In this document: piece by piece, positions 53,186 to 64,000 of the stretch
Layout of the letters: the number at the start of each line of letters is the position of its first letter
Position numbering within the stretch: position 1 is the stretch's first letter
Assembly: GCF_947242115.1 (NCBI RefSeq)
Contig: NC_074716.1
Location: 20,714,090 to 20,778,089, forward strand
Reading direction: 5' to 3'
From: Biomphalaria glabrata
Lineage: Eukaryota; Mollusca; Gastropoda; Planorbidae
DNA: 64,000 nt
The notes under the pieces: model-generated
The model's input: the letters and a program-made list of their open reading frames with translations, nothing else
The model's database searches: none
What the model was told of the DNA's origin: nothing
Program-made: the position numbers and the translations under genes

Positions 53186-55210
53186 GAAATATGAATATTT
53201 GTAGATGTTTGTAGTTTTACACAGTAGAACAGTTTCTATCAAAATCATAAACATTTATGATAGTATGGGCAAAAGTAGCGGCTGTAGAGGAACACGTTTA
53301 TACACACAAACAAAGTGTTGTGTTTACTCTATGGACATGTCTGAACTAGCATTGATCATTGGAATTCTTTCTGAATATACTACTAATTAAATATGAACAT
53401 TGTTTACATTTTAAAATAAAAATCTATTTCTTATACAGGCAAGTGAACTTTTAATGAGATTTGACTATTTCTTGTTTTCAATCAATCTGAAATATTAATA
53501 CTTCAATTCACAACTGAAAGCATAGGAGAAATCACATTTGAACCGGACAATCGCGACCTCAATTATATTTCGATTATTTTCATGGATAAACATGTTTGCT
53601 CGAATCTGAATGATGATCCGAATCGACAGGCATCACTTTGGTGACTGTTCACGTACATCTAGCAATCATTGGCGGTGCTCCATCAATACAGATACTTAAG
53701 AGTTGAAAAAAATTTAATTGATACTTTTCCAAACACGAGTCTACTATTGACAGAGTTTATAAGTCATTGATTAACTTGCATGACTGGATTGACACATGAA
53801 ATGCATAGTACGTAATTATCTTATTTTTCGATGTAACGTCTGCAATATATAAAATAAGAAATATTATTGGGCTGTGTAATGAAACAACAAATACTAGTCT
53901 ACCAATACCACGGCTTTATTCGACAAAATGAGACTACAGTAAACAGTGAATGAAACCAGCACGTCTGGCATAACACTGTTGAAGTACTATACACACACAC
54001 TCTGGACATGAAACACACACACAGTGACACACTGCACATGACCTTCTGACACGCTGGACACACGCAGAAAATCAACTCAGTTACACAACAGGCTGTCTTA
54101 TTTTGTATGAAATTGATTAAGGTCAACAAATCCTTTACAATTATTATTGATTCCTTTTATAAAATGTTTAATTGGCAACATCACAAACATCAGCAGATTT
54201 TTTCAAGGAAAAAAAGAAAGAGAATCCTCAGATTATGAGAAAGTTCCCCAATCTGTCTTGTAAATGTCTGCATTGAGACAACCAAAAGAACGAATGTGTA
54301 GAATGTATTGCTCCTTTCACAACTTCTCTGGACAAGAGTTTTCACCTCTTTTATATCCTCTTTTTCTTGACCACATATTCTTAGCAAAAATCCGAGTTAA
54401 ACCTTATCCCCTGATGTTCTTCTATTTCAACTTCAGATTTTATCTTCTGATGTTCTTCTATTGCATCTTCATATTTTATAGAATGTCTTCTGCTATCCGA
54501 GAAATAGCGCTCACAAACAATGGATTTATAATGGACTTGAAATGTCTAAGAATTAATGTTCCATTGACTGACACTTATATCAATGTCTGTTTTCTTTTGT
54601 TCATGTTTGTGCAGTGTTGGTGGGAGAAGGGGAAGAACCCCACGTAGTCTTGTTTTAAAGTACAATCGAAAAAATTGTCAGGTTTCGGGGACTCGAACCT
54701 TTTCTCTCAAGTTGGACAATATTTGGTCTTTTCTAACTTGAATCATCCTGTATCTTACTTCACTGTTTAGTTTTGTGTTTTGTTCTCAGCTAATTTTTAT
54801 GTTCACTGGACTATTGCTTATAAAGCGTCCCTGTAGTTCTTTTTCATTACATGACAGTATGTAGTGTAACTTATTTTTCTTTCTTACAACAAATTCATTT
54901 GCATTTAATAATCTTTCCACCAAATATAAATTTATTCAAATGTAGTAGAATAAAGCACACCACATCTATTTTCCCCTGTCCGGCGGCATACACCAGGTCA
55001 AAGACCAAAATATTAATTGGTCCCTATGTCACGCCTAAGGTCTAAAACACTTACACTTACAACTTACATGTTGGTCACTGTGTCACTTTTGCTATTCCCT
55101 TTGAGTGACCTAAACTTTTCCTTCTCTCTCCTCCCTCCCAGCCTCCCTTCTTATCTAAAAATTTGAAACTCGGAAGCAATATCCTTTGCTTTTGGTGTTC
55201 TGGGCCTGGT
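53186..55210. other. Unique AT-rich DNA with a small duplication
   Basis: Several short frames without protein-like features. CTGATGTTCTTCTATT is duplicated near 54411 and 54447. No supported gene. Confidence 0.45.
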
Positions 55211-55318
55211 GCCCAGTAGTATTCAAATCATGTGTGTCTATGACATCAGAGGAGCTATTGAGTCCCAGTAGTATTAAAACCATGTGTGTCTATGACATCA
55301 GAGTAGCTATTGAGTTAA
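55211..55318. repeat. 57-base tandem duplication
   Basis: CCCAGTAGTATTCAAATCATG...ATGACATCAGAGGAGCTATT is followed directly by a near-identical copy. Confidence 0.8.
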
Positions 55319-55734
55319 ATTTCCATTAATGTATTCTCTAAAGATCGGTTTAAATATTTTTTATGATCAGACATTTTTTTCTTTCTATCATCTCAAGGGT
55401 GTAGTGCGCCACTTGCAATCCCTAACCCACCATTGGTTGGCCACCCTGCCTTATGGCATACCTTTAACTAACTTAAAACGATCTTGTTTTAAACCTTACA
55501 ACTGTCTCCTGATCAAAACTAATATCTTGAACATTGGACTACTCGAGAAAACGTGTAACATTTATTTTTGTGTGTGTTCTTCCTACAAAATATTTGTTAA
55601 AAACATTCTGGCTAAACATAATGTAAAAAGTGTGTGCTCCAGAGGTCAACTTTTTTTGGACTGAATTTTACAAACTACACCAAAAATGATTTGCCTTATT
55701 CTTAAGATCTGATGATCAGACAACTGACCTAGAG

Positions 55735-55800
55735 CAGGGGTGGCAACCTTTTCTATCAAGAGTCGCATTAAAAAAATGTAAATGGGGGCCATATATAATA
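55735..55800 (+). mobile_element. hAT-like terminus fragment
   Basis: CAGGGGTGGCAACCTTTTCT then AGTCGCATT, similar to the end at 53105. Partner not found. Confidence 0.45.
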
Positions 55801-56002
55801 TATATATATGCAGTGCTTTTTTTTGTAGAAAAAAAAAGAAAAGATGCCGGTACTCAGTGATTGATTGCCTAACTTTTAACTATTAATAAATTAATAATAT
55901 ACGTCAAGATTCAAGAAGAGTAATAATTTTTCCCCACATTCAAAAAGGTACCGGTACGCCGTACTGGTGCGTACCATCACAAAAAAGCCCTGTATAATAG
56001 GC

Positions 56003-56004
<2 letters not shown>

Positions 56005-56092
<88 letters not shown>
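56005..56092. repeat. (TA)n microsatellite
   Basis: About 43 uninterrupted TA units. Confidence 0.95.
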
Positions 56093-56094
<2 letters not shown>

Positions 56095-56199
56095 GCTTTG
56101 TTTGAAAAGATTTAACATGCACATACTTTTCATGTGCAAAAAACCCATTGCAATACTTCCTAGGAAAAACATGAAATTTTTCTTCCACTCTTCATTAGA

Positions 56200-56460
56200 A
56201 ATATTAGTAACAAAGTCGCAATTACACAATCAATGTCCTTCAAGGAACATAAGAATTTTTTTCTTGAGCATTTGAGATCCCATATTCTTCTCAATACGTT
56301 GCCCAGGGTAAGCCAGGGGACACTACTGTGGTAGCGAACATCGGAATGTTTTGTTTCCAAATCCTTAAGTACATCTTGGAACTGCCTGTGGTTAAGACCC
56401 CTAGATCTGATAAGTTTGATCACTGAGATTATTGGGTCACTAATATGTTTGACATTCAAT
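56200..56460 (-). mobile_element. hAT transposase fragment (GTF2IRD2/ZBED-like)
   Basis: The minus strand reads ISVIKLIRSRGLNHRQFQDV and LKDLETKHSDVRYHSSVPWL, then a stretch with RRIWDLK. This is the catalytic-domain region of a hAT-type protein, better kept than the copy at 38500-38650. It is a fragment without termini. Confidence 0.8.
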
Positions 56461-56574
56461 GAAAAGTGACAGAATTGCCCGTCTAGAGTTTATGGTAGGA
56501 ATATTGTTCTTTAATTTATTAAAAACAAGGTTACAAAGACAGTTTGTGTGGAAACACAAACTCAAAATCGGCCC

Positions 56575-56705
56575 CCGAATCGCTCCACCTCGGCAGGAAA
56601 AAAGACAGGTTTCAATATTTTCAGAAGAATATCGGTATTAAATTCTACCAGAAGAGGCCCACCCAGGCAGGTAAAAAGGCAGGTATCAATATTTTCAGAA
56701 AGAAT
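56575..56705. repeat. Imperfect direct duplication, about 65 bases
   Basis: AGACAGGTTTCAATATTTTC...ATTAAATTCTACCA recurs as AGGCAGGTATCAATATTTTC...ATGAAATTCTATCA. Confidence 0.75.
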
Positions 56706-56714
56706 ATCATAATG

Positions 56715-56830
56715 AAATTCTATCAAAGGCAAATGACAGAGAAGAATGGAGAAAGAAGGCTGACAGATCCTGTGTGGCGCCCCAAGTCCAGCAGACCAAG
56801 AGATAGATGAAAGTGAATGTGAAGTTAGAT
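56715..56830 (+). mobile_element. LINE 3' fragment
   Basis: GACAGAGAAGAATGGAGAAA and TGACAGATCCTGTGTGGCGC through AGACCAAGAGATAG match the C-terminal end of the LINE at 61840-62700 (DREEWRK...RSCVAPQ). Confidence 0.75.
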
Positions 56831-58243
56831 GTGAACCTGGCCTAACTGATGTCTTATAATGAGTATCTAATTGATTTAATTGTTTTGTAAAAAAAAATGA
56901 AAATGATGTTTAAAAACTTCCACAAAAGTAAAGGACATGCTTAATTGTTTACTAGCCATGTCACACCGTCTAGGGTTTTTGTTCCACTTTAGGATCATAA
57001 TGTTTGGAAAATAAAATGTTCATATTAGAAATCTGGAACATTGATCTCCATAAACTAATCAACTGGATAAACAGTTCAGCAGTTTAAAAAAAGTCGGTAT
57101 GGATGCAAAGTAAAAAACATTACTGTGTCACAGTACCACCCCCCCCCCCACCCGGCCAAGTTTATCAACTCCATCAATATGATTCCGTATACAGCTTCAG
57201 AAGGTTTTCAACTTAATTTTCAGGACTTTGGCTGCCGACTTTTGAATAGTTTAGGTTTGAGATTAGAGTTAGACTGTTAGACTAATTTGTTCAGAGAGAA
57301 GTGAACCGTTCTGCCCATACACGCACAGAGCTGTAGACAGCCATAATTGTGTTGTTTGTTTCTTTGAGTAATACACACAGCATAAACACGCAATGCTGTC
57401 ATAGCGTGTGTATAAACACACACACACACACTCACTTACACACACACACACACACGTATACACACTCTGTGGTGTCTGGTACAGCAAACAGCTATTTATA
57501 GATGACAAACTTCTGCAGTCAGATTTATGGATAAGTTTAGGGTCCGAAAAAAGAAAGGGGTTGGGGGGGGGGGGGAGCAGAATAGAATATTATTAATTGT
57601 AAGGGCCGCGACTCGCTGTGGTGTGCATGCTCCCGCCTCCACCTGTATGCTAATGAGACGTCGGAGACAAGGGAGGGAATGCACAAGGACATGCCACTTA
57701 TAATATCCTATTTGGGTGCCAAGATTTCACTGGTTCAAATTTAAACAAAAAGAGTATCTTTGTTACTCAATGTAGATGAAAGTATATATGGGGAGAATTA
57801 GTTATCCATTACATTATAAATATTACAGTTATTTAGTGGTTGTTTTTTTTTTAATCTTGCATTTATTTTGGTTTTATTTGGTTGTCTCCCTTTGATTACT
57901 ATTCAATTTAAAATGAGATGCGTGTAGATTTATGTAAATTAAATGTCTTAATTCGTAGCTATTGTTGACCTCGTCTTTGAATATGGAACAAATGATAAAT
58001 AAAATGAATAAATTAATGAATAAATACAAATTTCGCTGACTTTATCCAAATAATTTTAGTTTTTATGGTCTAGAAATAAAAACATAAAACTTAAAAATAA
58101 GTAGTGTCGTGAGAAATTAGAAAAAAGTAGGTGACAATTTTTAAAAATATACTCTCTTTGTCTCTCAGGCTGGTCTTAAATGCATTTAACTTACATGTGC
58201 TCAATGCGAATGCATTTCTTAACATAAGTTTAAAATCTATACT
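56831..58243. other. Unique DNA with simple repeats
   Basis: C run at 57138-57149, (CA)n at 57416-57454, G run at 57561-57575. No gene recognised. Confidence 0.5.
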
Positions 58244-58251
58244 CCATAGTT

Positions 58252-58449
58252 CAGTGGTTCTCAACATTTTCAGCTCGGCGACAACTTTTACAATCCCTTA
58301 GTCTGCCGCGACCCCCCCCCCCCCGCACACACACAGAGCAATAGAGGAATAGACAAAAACAATAAACTTTTTCGATGGTCTTTGGCGATCCATGGCAAAT
58401 CGTCAATCGACCCCCAAGGGTGTCGCGACGCACAGGTTGAGAACCCCTG
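58252..58449. mobile_element. hAT MITE, complete, 198 bases
   Basis: Starts CAGTGGTTCTCAACATTTTC and ends GTTGAGAACCCCTG (inverted ends), with GCCGCGACCCCC and GGGTGTCGCGAC subterminal arms. CCATAGTT flanks both sides (58244-58251 and 58450-58457), a clean 8-base target duplication. Confidence 0.92.
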
Positions 58450-58616
58450 CCATAGTTGAACACCTCTAGATATAAATCCAACTCTTCAATCAAAAAATTT
58501 ATATAGGTGATGAAAAAAAATCGATAACAATGAAAGAGAAGGTAATAGTCAATGAAAAAGTAAATTTGAAATTAAACAAAAAAAATGTAAAAAAGATACT
58601 TACAAAAAGGTATGTA

Positions 58617-59010
58617 TGAAGTGTGATTGTATCAATTAGTTTAGATCAGTCATGTCATTCAATTTGTAATATAGGTCTAGAATAACAATCATAAATCTGT
58701 GGGATTAGAAATGTAACCAATTGTTTTTGTCTAGCACAATTTCATACTATTAGCTTTCTCAAGGGGACTAGTTCAACTTATACCACCACATCTGTCAAGT
58801 ACTTTTCCTTCCCTTGTTCGATATAAAAAAAATAATTAATTACCAATAGCTAATTAAGAAATTTATATACTGATTCTTGTTTTGACAGGAACATGAAATA
58901 ATTGTGAAAAATTTCAATTTAGTTTAAGCCAGCGTGTGGGAGAAATAATGTGTACAAACTTTTTACCAGACAGACAGACAGAGTTAATATAAGCTTTGTA
59001 AAAATACATT
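58617..59010 (+). repeat. Dispersed repeat with (GACA)n end, copy 2 (shorter)
   Basis: The same block order as at 17765-18440, with the middle deleted. It includes CAATTTCATACTATTAGCTT, GGGGACTAGTTCAACTTATA, GTGTGGGAGAAATAATGTGT and a CAGACAGACAGA run. Confidence 0.8.
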
Positions 59011-59600
59011 GATGATGTTATAAATTTTTGACTTAACAAAATTCCGGTAGATTCATTTAGTCTTAGACAGCTAGAAGAAATATATAAACATATAGTTTAA
59101 TTTTTGTTTTTATTTACGATAATTGATCTTTAAACTTGAAATAGAATTGAACTGCTATATCCACATGAACAAGATGCTTGATTCTGTTGCTAGTTGCTTA
59201 TTAACCACATTTACAGGAATGATCTTTTCATAGGCAAGTCTGACACTTCTATCAGAGCTAGTGCTTCTAGCTTTGACCATTTATTGAGTGCAGTTACAAA
59301 GCAGTTTTCGATACCGGTACCTCCATTAAATATTATATACTTATTAAAGTATTACAATATAAAAACATTTCTATTGTTGCATGATGTTTAAGTAGCCTAT
59401 TTAACGAATAAATTGGACACAAGTTTTTGTAATAAAAAAAAGGCGTGGGGATTCTTGTAGATTTGACAAAGTTCCCGATCCAGTCAGAGGACAATAACAT
59501 TGACTGGGGAAAGTCGTTTCGTTTTTGACTTGTCTACGTGAAACAAACAAATGTCAGCGTCACGAGCAACAGACTCTATGTCACATGAATTGTAGATGTT
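59011..59600. other. Unique DNA
   Basis: No supported feature. Confidence 0.5.
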
Positions 59601-59605
59601 TTAGT

Positions 59606-59608
<3 letters not shown>

Positions 59609-59636
<28 letters not shown>

Positions 59637-59638
59637 GT

Positions 59639-59727
<89 letters not shown>
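59609..59727. repeat. Compound microsatellite (TGTC)n (TC)n (TA)n
   Basis: Three adjacent simple repeats in succession. Confidence 0.95.
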
Positions 59728-59729
<2 letters not shown>

Positions 59730-59759
59730 TATTTATCATTTATCAAGTCAGTGAGCTTA

Positions 59760-60573
59760 TCCAGCATTTATCCACTGGGCTTATCCATTTCTGAATACCC
59801 ACACATTCACTCCAAACCCTCCCCTACTTCACCATCCAAACATCTTTTTTTTTTCGTGTTATCTTTTTTCACTTGGTGTTAATAAAAAAAAAAAAGCCCA
59901 AACCAGCCCCCCTAGGCCCCCAGTGATCTAACAGATAAGGTCCCATTAAAACTATGTTTGTGGTGGGGCGATATGGTGGTCTTATGTTACAGGGCTGACT
60001 GGCACGAGCCGGGATCTGACAGGTATGGTGGTCGCAGGTAGAAAACATTAAGATTGTGGAGTACCCCCCACCCTCCTCTTGAAGCTGACAGTCGGAGATT
60101 TATTATTTGACCACCAAGGGGAATGTTTGATCACCAACTTCGACCTGCCTCCCTTGTTGGGATTGTCTTTCCTTGTAAACATTAGACCTCGCGCTGTTTG
60201 CATATTCAAAATAAGATAAGTTCAAATGGAAATAGACTAGATTTGGTAGAAGCCCCCCCCCCCCCCCCGCGTACGGTGTCTCAGGACAATATATACCTCC
60301 ATATTTACTTCCTAGTGATGGCGCTGATTTCTTTGTCTCCCTGTCCGCTTGGTCTGCAAGTCTAGTCCTAGTTTATCTGAAATACTGAGCTCTAGCCAGT
60401 TCTTCAGGCTATTTATCATAATTTAGACTTCTTCTAATCTCGTAGATTTTATTTGTCAACTTTTCTTCCAGCGCATTAAAAAAAAAATGTGTGCAATTAG
60501 TTGTGCCACTTTATTTAGTAGGCTAGGTCTATCTTTACAAAACTTTTTATCAACTCATTCTGTCTATTTGGGT
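59760..60573. other. Unique DNA with a C run
   Basis: C run at about 60255-60268. No gene recognised. Confidence 0.5.
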
Positions 60574-60581
60574 GAAATCTT

Positions 60582-60946
60582 CAGGGCCGGTCATAACAAT
60601 TGCGGGGCCTATGCGAAACAGAATGCGCGGGCCCAGTCTGGGTAGGGATAAGCATAACGTCAAAATTAGGATATTTTAAAATTAGAAAATACATTCGTCT
60701 CTGCAATAAATTTTTATCAAATAAAAGCTGACAATGCCGTTTTTTTTTTAAATCGCGCATAGGATTTTAATAATTTCATGAGATTTCCATTAGGACCTGG
60801 AAATTCAGGAGGCTGCAGAAGCCCTGTTATCATATATAAGCTAGAATGGTTTAATTTAATAATTTGCATCTAGAATTAGCGCGGGGCCTATGAAAGTGCG
60901 GGGCCCACTGCGACCGCATATGTTGCAGTGGCCTATGTCGGGCCTG
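60582..60946. mobile_element. hAT-like MITE, complete, 365 bases
   Basis: CAGGGCCGGTC at the left and GTCGGGCCTG at the right form short imperfect inverted ends with GCGGGGCCTATG arms inside. GAAATCTT flanks both sides (60574-60581 and 60947-60954). Confidence 0.85.
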
Positions 60947-61424
60947 GAAATCTTGTATACATTATTTCTCCCATTCCCCATTCTAGGATCAAGTTGAAAC
61001 TTATTCATTGTCGATGACAACACACGAATTAGTAATTGGTTAATTTTTTTCACTTTGATTCCGAGAAGGGGTAAGTGGGAGAAAAAAGTTTAAAAGAATC
61101 GACGCAGACAGACAGACAGACGGAGTGAGTTAAAAATTAATTCTACGATTGATACAAAATAATTGAAGCAATGTCCTTCACTATGAGCTTTTTAAGTATT
61201 GATTGTAGTTCGCTCGTTTCTTTCCATATTTCAGTTTTCTACAATGGCGCATTTTGTACACATGAAATAAAATGCGTATTATTCTTTTTTTTTTTTTTTG
61301 AATGAAGCAAGTTCAGATTTTTATAAATCACGAACTCTCTTTAGTTCAAAGAAGTTCACTGTATTTAGGTAGAATAAAAGTGTTTTATAAAAATACACTA
61401 ACCACTGTGCAGGCGAAGTGCTTA

Positions 61425-61735
61425 TGAAAATATAAGGTTTTATAGCTATCTATTGTTAGTTTCAAACTTTTAATTTCTTACCCAAGGTATAAAGGGGACT
61501 AATTCAACTTATACCGCAACATCGGTCAAGTACAATTTCTTTCCTTTGTTCGATACAAAAAAAAAATAACTACCAACAGTTAATTAACTAATTTTTTAAA
61601 ATTGATTCTTGCTTTGTCAGGTACAGGAATAATTTGGCAAAGTTTCAACTTCTGGGATTGGGTGTGGGAGAAATAACATGTATAAACTTTATATCGGTCC
61701 GACAGAGTTGATATAAGCTTTGTCAAAAGAAAAAC
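61425..61735 (+). repeat. Dispersed repeat with (GACA)n end, copy 3
   Basis: Contains GGGGACTAATTCAACTTATA, AGTACAATTTCTTTCC, AGTTAATTAACTAATT, TTGTCAGGTACAGGAATAAT, GGGTGTGGGAGAAATAACAT and GTTGATATAAGCTTTGTC. A rearranged scrap of the same family lies at about 60975-61140. Confidence 0.8.
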
Positions 61736-61839
61736 ATTTCTTTTCACGAAAATGTATTTTATCTCTTGTCTCCTTGTGATGAAATATATGCATGAATGAA
61801 ATATGGTTATCACTAATAGCATAGATGTAGAGTACTAGG

Positions 61840-62700
61840 ATAATGGAAGATGCTCTCGATGGCTATGAAGGTACTGTAAGCATTGGAGGAAGAAGAATTA
61901 CTAATTTGTGCTTTGTGGATGAAAGATGGTATAGCTGGAACAGAAGAAGAACTAGCTGACTTGGTGATTCGCATAGACAAGACTTTCGCAGCATATGGCA
62001 TGCAAATAAATGCCGAAAACAACCAAATTATGACCAATAGCCAACAGGGCTTTAAAAGGAGCATCAGTATTGGAGGTGAAAAGCTTAACTAGTGTCAGTA
62101 GTTTCAAATACCTCGGTGCTATTGTCTCAGATGAGGTAACGAAACCTGAACTACTGGCCCGAATTGCACAGTCCACAGCAGCCCTCTCAAAACTTAAAAT
62201 AATAAGGAAAGACAAAGGCTTAGCCCTTGGCACCCAAATCAGACTGACGCGCTCCCTGGTCATGGCCACATTTTATATGCTTGTGAGTCTTGGACGCTGA
62301 CTGCAGAGCTAGAGAGAAGGATCCTAGCGATGGAATTGAGATGCTACAGAAGGATCCTAGGTATCACATTCAAAGACCGCATCACAAACCAAGAGATTAT
62401 AAACAGGGTTACTGCAGGGATTGGACCACATAATGACCTCCTAACTGTCGTAAAAAACGCAAGCTAAAAATGGCCATATTACAAGATCTTCGGGGCTCGC
62501 AAAGATCAGATAAAAGAAGATGATGCAGACAGAGAAATCGATGGGAAGACAAAATAAAAGAATGGACGGGCCTGCCATTGAAAGAGGTTCTAACTAAGGC
62601 AAAAGACAGAGAGGAATGAAGAAAGACGGTCGACAAATCTTGCATGGTGCTCCAATGGTCCAACAGACTAAGGGATAGGTTAAAGTAAAGGTAAGGTAAT
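61840..62700 (+). mobile_element. Decayed LINE (RT palm to C-terminus)
   Basis: Frames in order: GRRITNLCFVDE (decayed FADD box, near 61886), GTEEELADLVIRIDKTFAAY and GMQINAENN, SSFKYLGAIVSDEV, AALSKLKIIRKDKGLALGTQ, LTAELERRILAMELRCYRRI, LGITFKDRITNQEI. The C-terminal DREE..RSTNLA is near 62608. It has several frameshifts and stops. The same family as 2649-3890, 15165-15325 and 56715-56830. Confidence 0.88.
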
Positions 62701-62711
62701 AGAGTAAAAAA

Positions 62712-63128
62712 GGATCTAGGTCAGTAAGAATAGCACATAAGGTTTTTAAAATAAACGTTTTTAATAGCAGGATAATGCACTGTAGATACCTCAGAGTATG
62801 CATTTTGTTGGCTTTCAATACCGGAAATAGTGCTTGGCGGCGGGGAGTCTACAGCTCCTAGTGTTCCCCTAGACTCCCTTGCTGGCAATGGTGGGGAGTC
62901 TACAATTTTTCCACTAACTCCAGGAAGAACCTATTCTAGGGCACAATAAACGTCTTCCGAAAGAATGAAGGGTCAGAATGTAATAAAGATTAATTATGTA
63001 CATACACACGCACGCACGGACACACACATATATTTTTTTTTTCGGGGGGGGGGGATTTTTTAAAACTCTCCCCCCGAGAGTTAAAAAAAATCCCCCTCCC
63101 CCGAAAAAAAAACCTGGCTACGCCCATG
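62712..63128 (+). mobile_element. CATGGGCGTAGCC-type element, copy C, right half only
   Basis: GTCAGTAAGAATAGCACATA through the terminus CCTGGCTACGCCCATG matches the right part of copy B. The left half is absent and the sequence abuts the LINE. Confidence 0.8.
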
Positions 63129-63174
63129 TTCATCTATATTTCATTATTTGTACCGTTACTTTTGTCACTGTGTA

Positions 63175-63815
63175 ATTGTATTAAATAGAATGAATCAGTC
63201 ATATCATTAAATTTGTAATAGATCTAGACTAACAACACTAAATCTGTGTGATTAGAAATATTTTTACCAGTTGTTTTTGTTTAGCACAATTTCATGCTTA
63301 ATGCTCCTCAGTGAGCTATCACTTGTCTGGACCAGTTCGGGAAACAAGAGGGGGAGGGGCGGAAGATGAGGGTCTCTGTGTCAAGGTTACTGTGGTCACT
63401 TTTAAATGTATTTTTTTTTTGTAAAGTTGTACGGCTTGAATTCGACCACGCTGACATGTCACTAACCACTGGGCCAGCGAAATAGTTAGGAAGATAGAAG
63501 GTTTTATAGTTATACTGTTAGTTTCAAACTTTTAAGCGACGACCTAATTCACTACAAAGGGACTAATTAAACCTTTACCTCCACATATGTCAAGTACAAT
63601 TTCTTTTCCTGTTCTTAACATTAATTACCTAATTAACTACATGGTTAATTAAAAAAAAAAACAGATTCTTGTTTTATCAGGTACTAGAAATAATTGTGCA
63701 CAATTTCAACTTGATCAGAGATTGAGTGTGGGAGAGGAAACGTGTAAAAAATATTGTACCAGACAGACAGACAGATAGACAGACAGAGAAAGTTGATATA
63801 CGCTTTAAAAAAAGC
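63175..63815 (+). repeat. Dispersed repeat with (GACA)n end, copy 4 (longest)
   Basis: Full block order of the family, including CACTTGTCTGGACCAGTTCG, TTTTATAGTTATACTGTTAG, TTGTTTTATCAGGTACTAGA and an ACAGACAGACAGACAGATAG run, ending GTTGATATACGCTTT. Confidence 0.85.
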
Positions 63816-64000
63816 GTAAATCACGTGATCTAGAAGTAATGAAGTTGATACAATGTAAATGTCTACACATGGTCTGCATCTACACGTCAATAGTGTTACC
63901 ATTACCCACACTCAAATAAATAAACAAAATGAAATGAAATTAAAAAAACGAAGTTTTATCCCCGTCATCCATTTCCAATATCTCTAGTGAACAGTGTGTC

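Noticed and set aside
54264-54647. 127-codon plus frame
   Set aside because: Phenylalanine/tyrosine-rich translation of T-rich DNA, partly a small duplication. No domain or splice support.

Overview
The window looks like gastropod mollusc nuclear DNA, most likely a freshwater pulmonate snail. It is very AT-rich, full of TAGATCTAGA-type tracts, and carries spliceosomal introns, a tRNA-derived SINE, several LINE families, hAT-like elements and many minisatellites. The species is inferred from overall character, not from a database match. LEFT THIRD (1-25,150): two conserved regulatory genes are transcribed divergently from a shared start region of about 410 bases. On the minus strand is the N-terminal part of PATL1 (Pat1, mRNA decapping and P-body factor). 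Seven in-frame exons encode the first 272 residues, and the gene runs off the left edge. On the plus strand is a complete eight-exon DEAF1-type SAND-domain transcription factor of 506 residues, which lacks the C-terminal MYND zinc finger normally found in DEAF1. Introns of both genes hold decayed LINEs, an old Ty3/gypsy-type fossil with a DNA element nested in it, inverted-repeat elements, a SINE with 12-base target duplications, and a 50-base tandem array. MIDDLE (25,300-39,300): a chain of unrelated tandem arrays (46, 32, 39, 33, 51, 22 and 46-base units). Between them lie a weakly supported minus-strand gene or gene remnant (29,230-30,390) and one clear single-exon gene, an achaete-scute-type bHLH proneural factor (31,585-32,364, minus). 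The largest array has 22-base units, spans 34.3-37.8 kb, and has a SINE inserted at its edge. RIGHT PART (39,300-64,000): almost entirely mobile and repetitive DNA. It holds a young-looking Ty3/gypsy-type LTR element with near-identical LTRs and a 5-base target duplication (41,648-45,473). Three copies of a family with CATGGGCGTAGCC termini carry, in two cases, a captured LINE fragment. There are also LINE fragments, two complete hAT-like MITEs with 8-base duplications, hAT transposase scraps, and a dispersed family ending in (GACA)n. Two isolated exon-like segments (46,007-46,087 and 52,438-52,550) are the only other possible host coding sequence. The host genes do not form a pathway: PATL1 acts in cytoplasmic mRNA turnover, DEAF1 in nuclear transcription, and the bHLH factor in neural specification. 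No CRISPR, rRNA gene or functional tRNA gene was seen.
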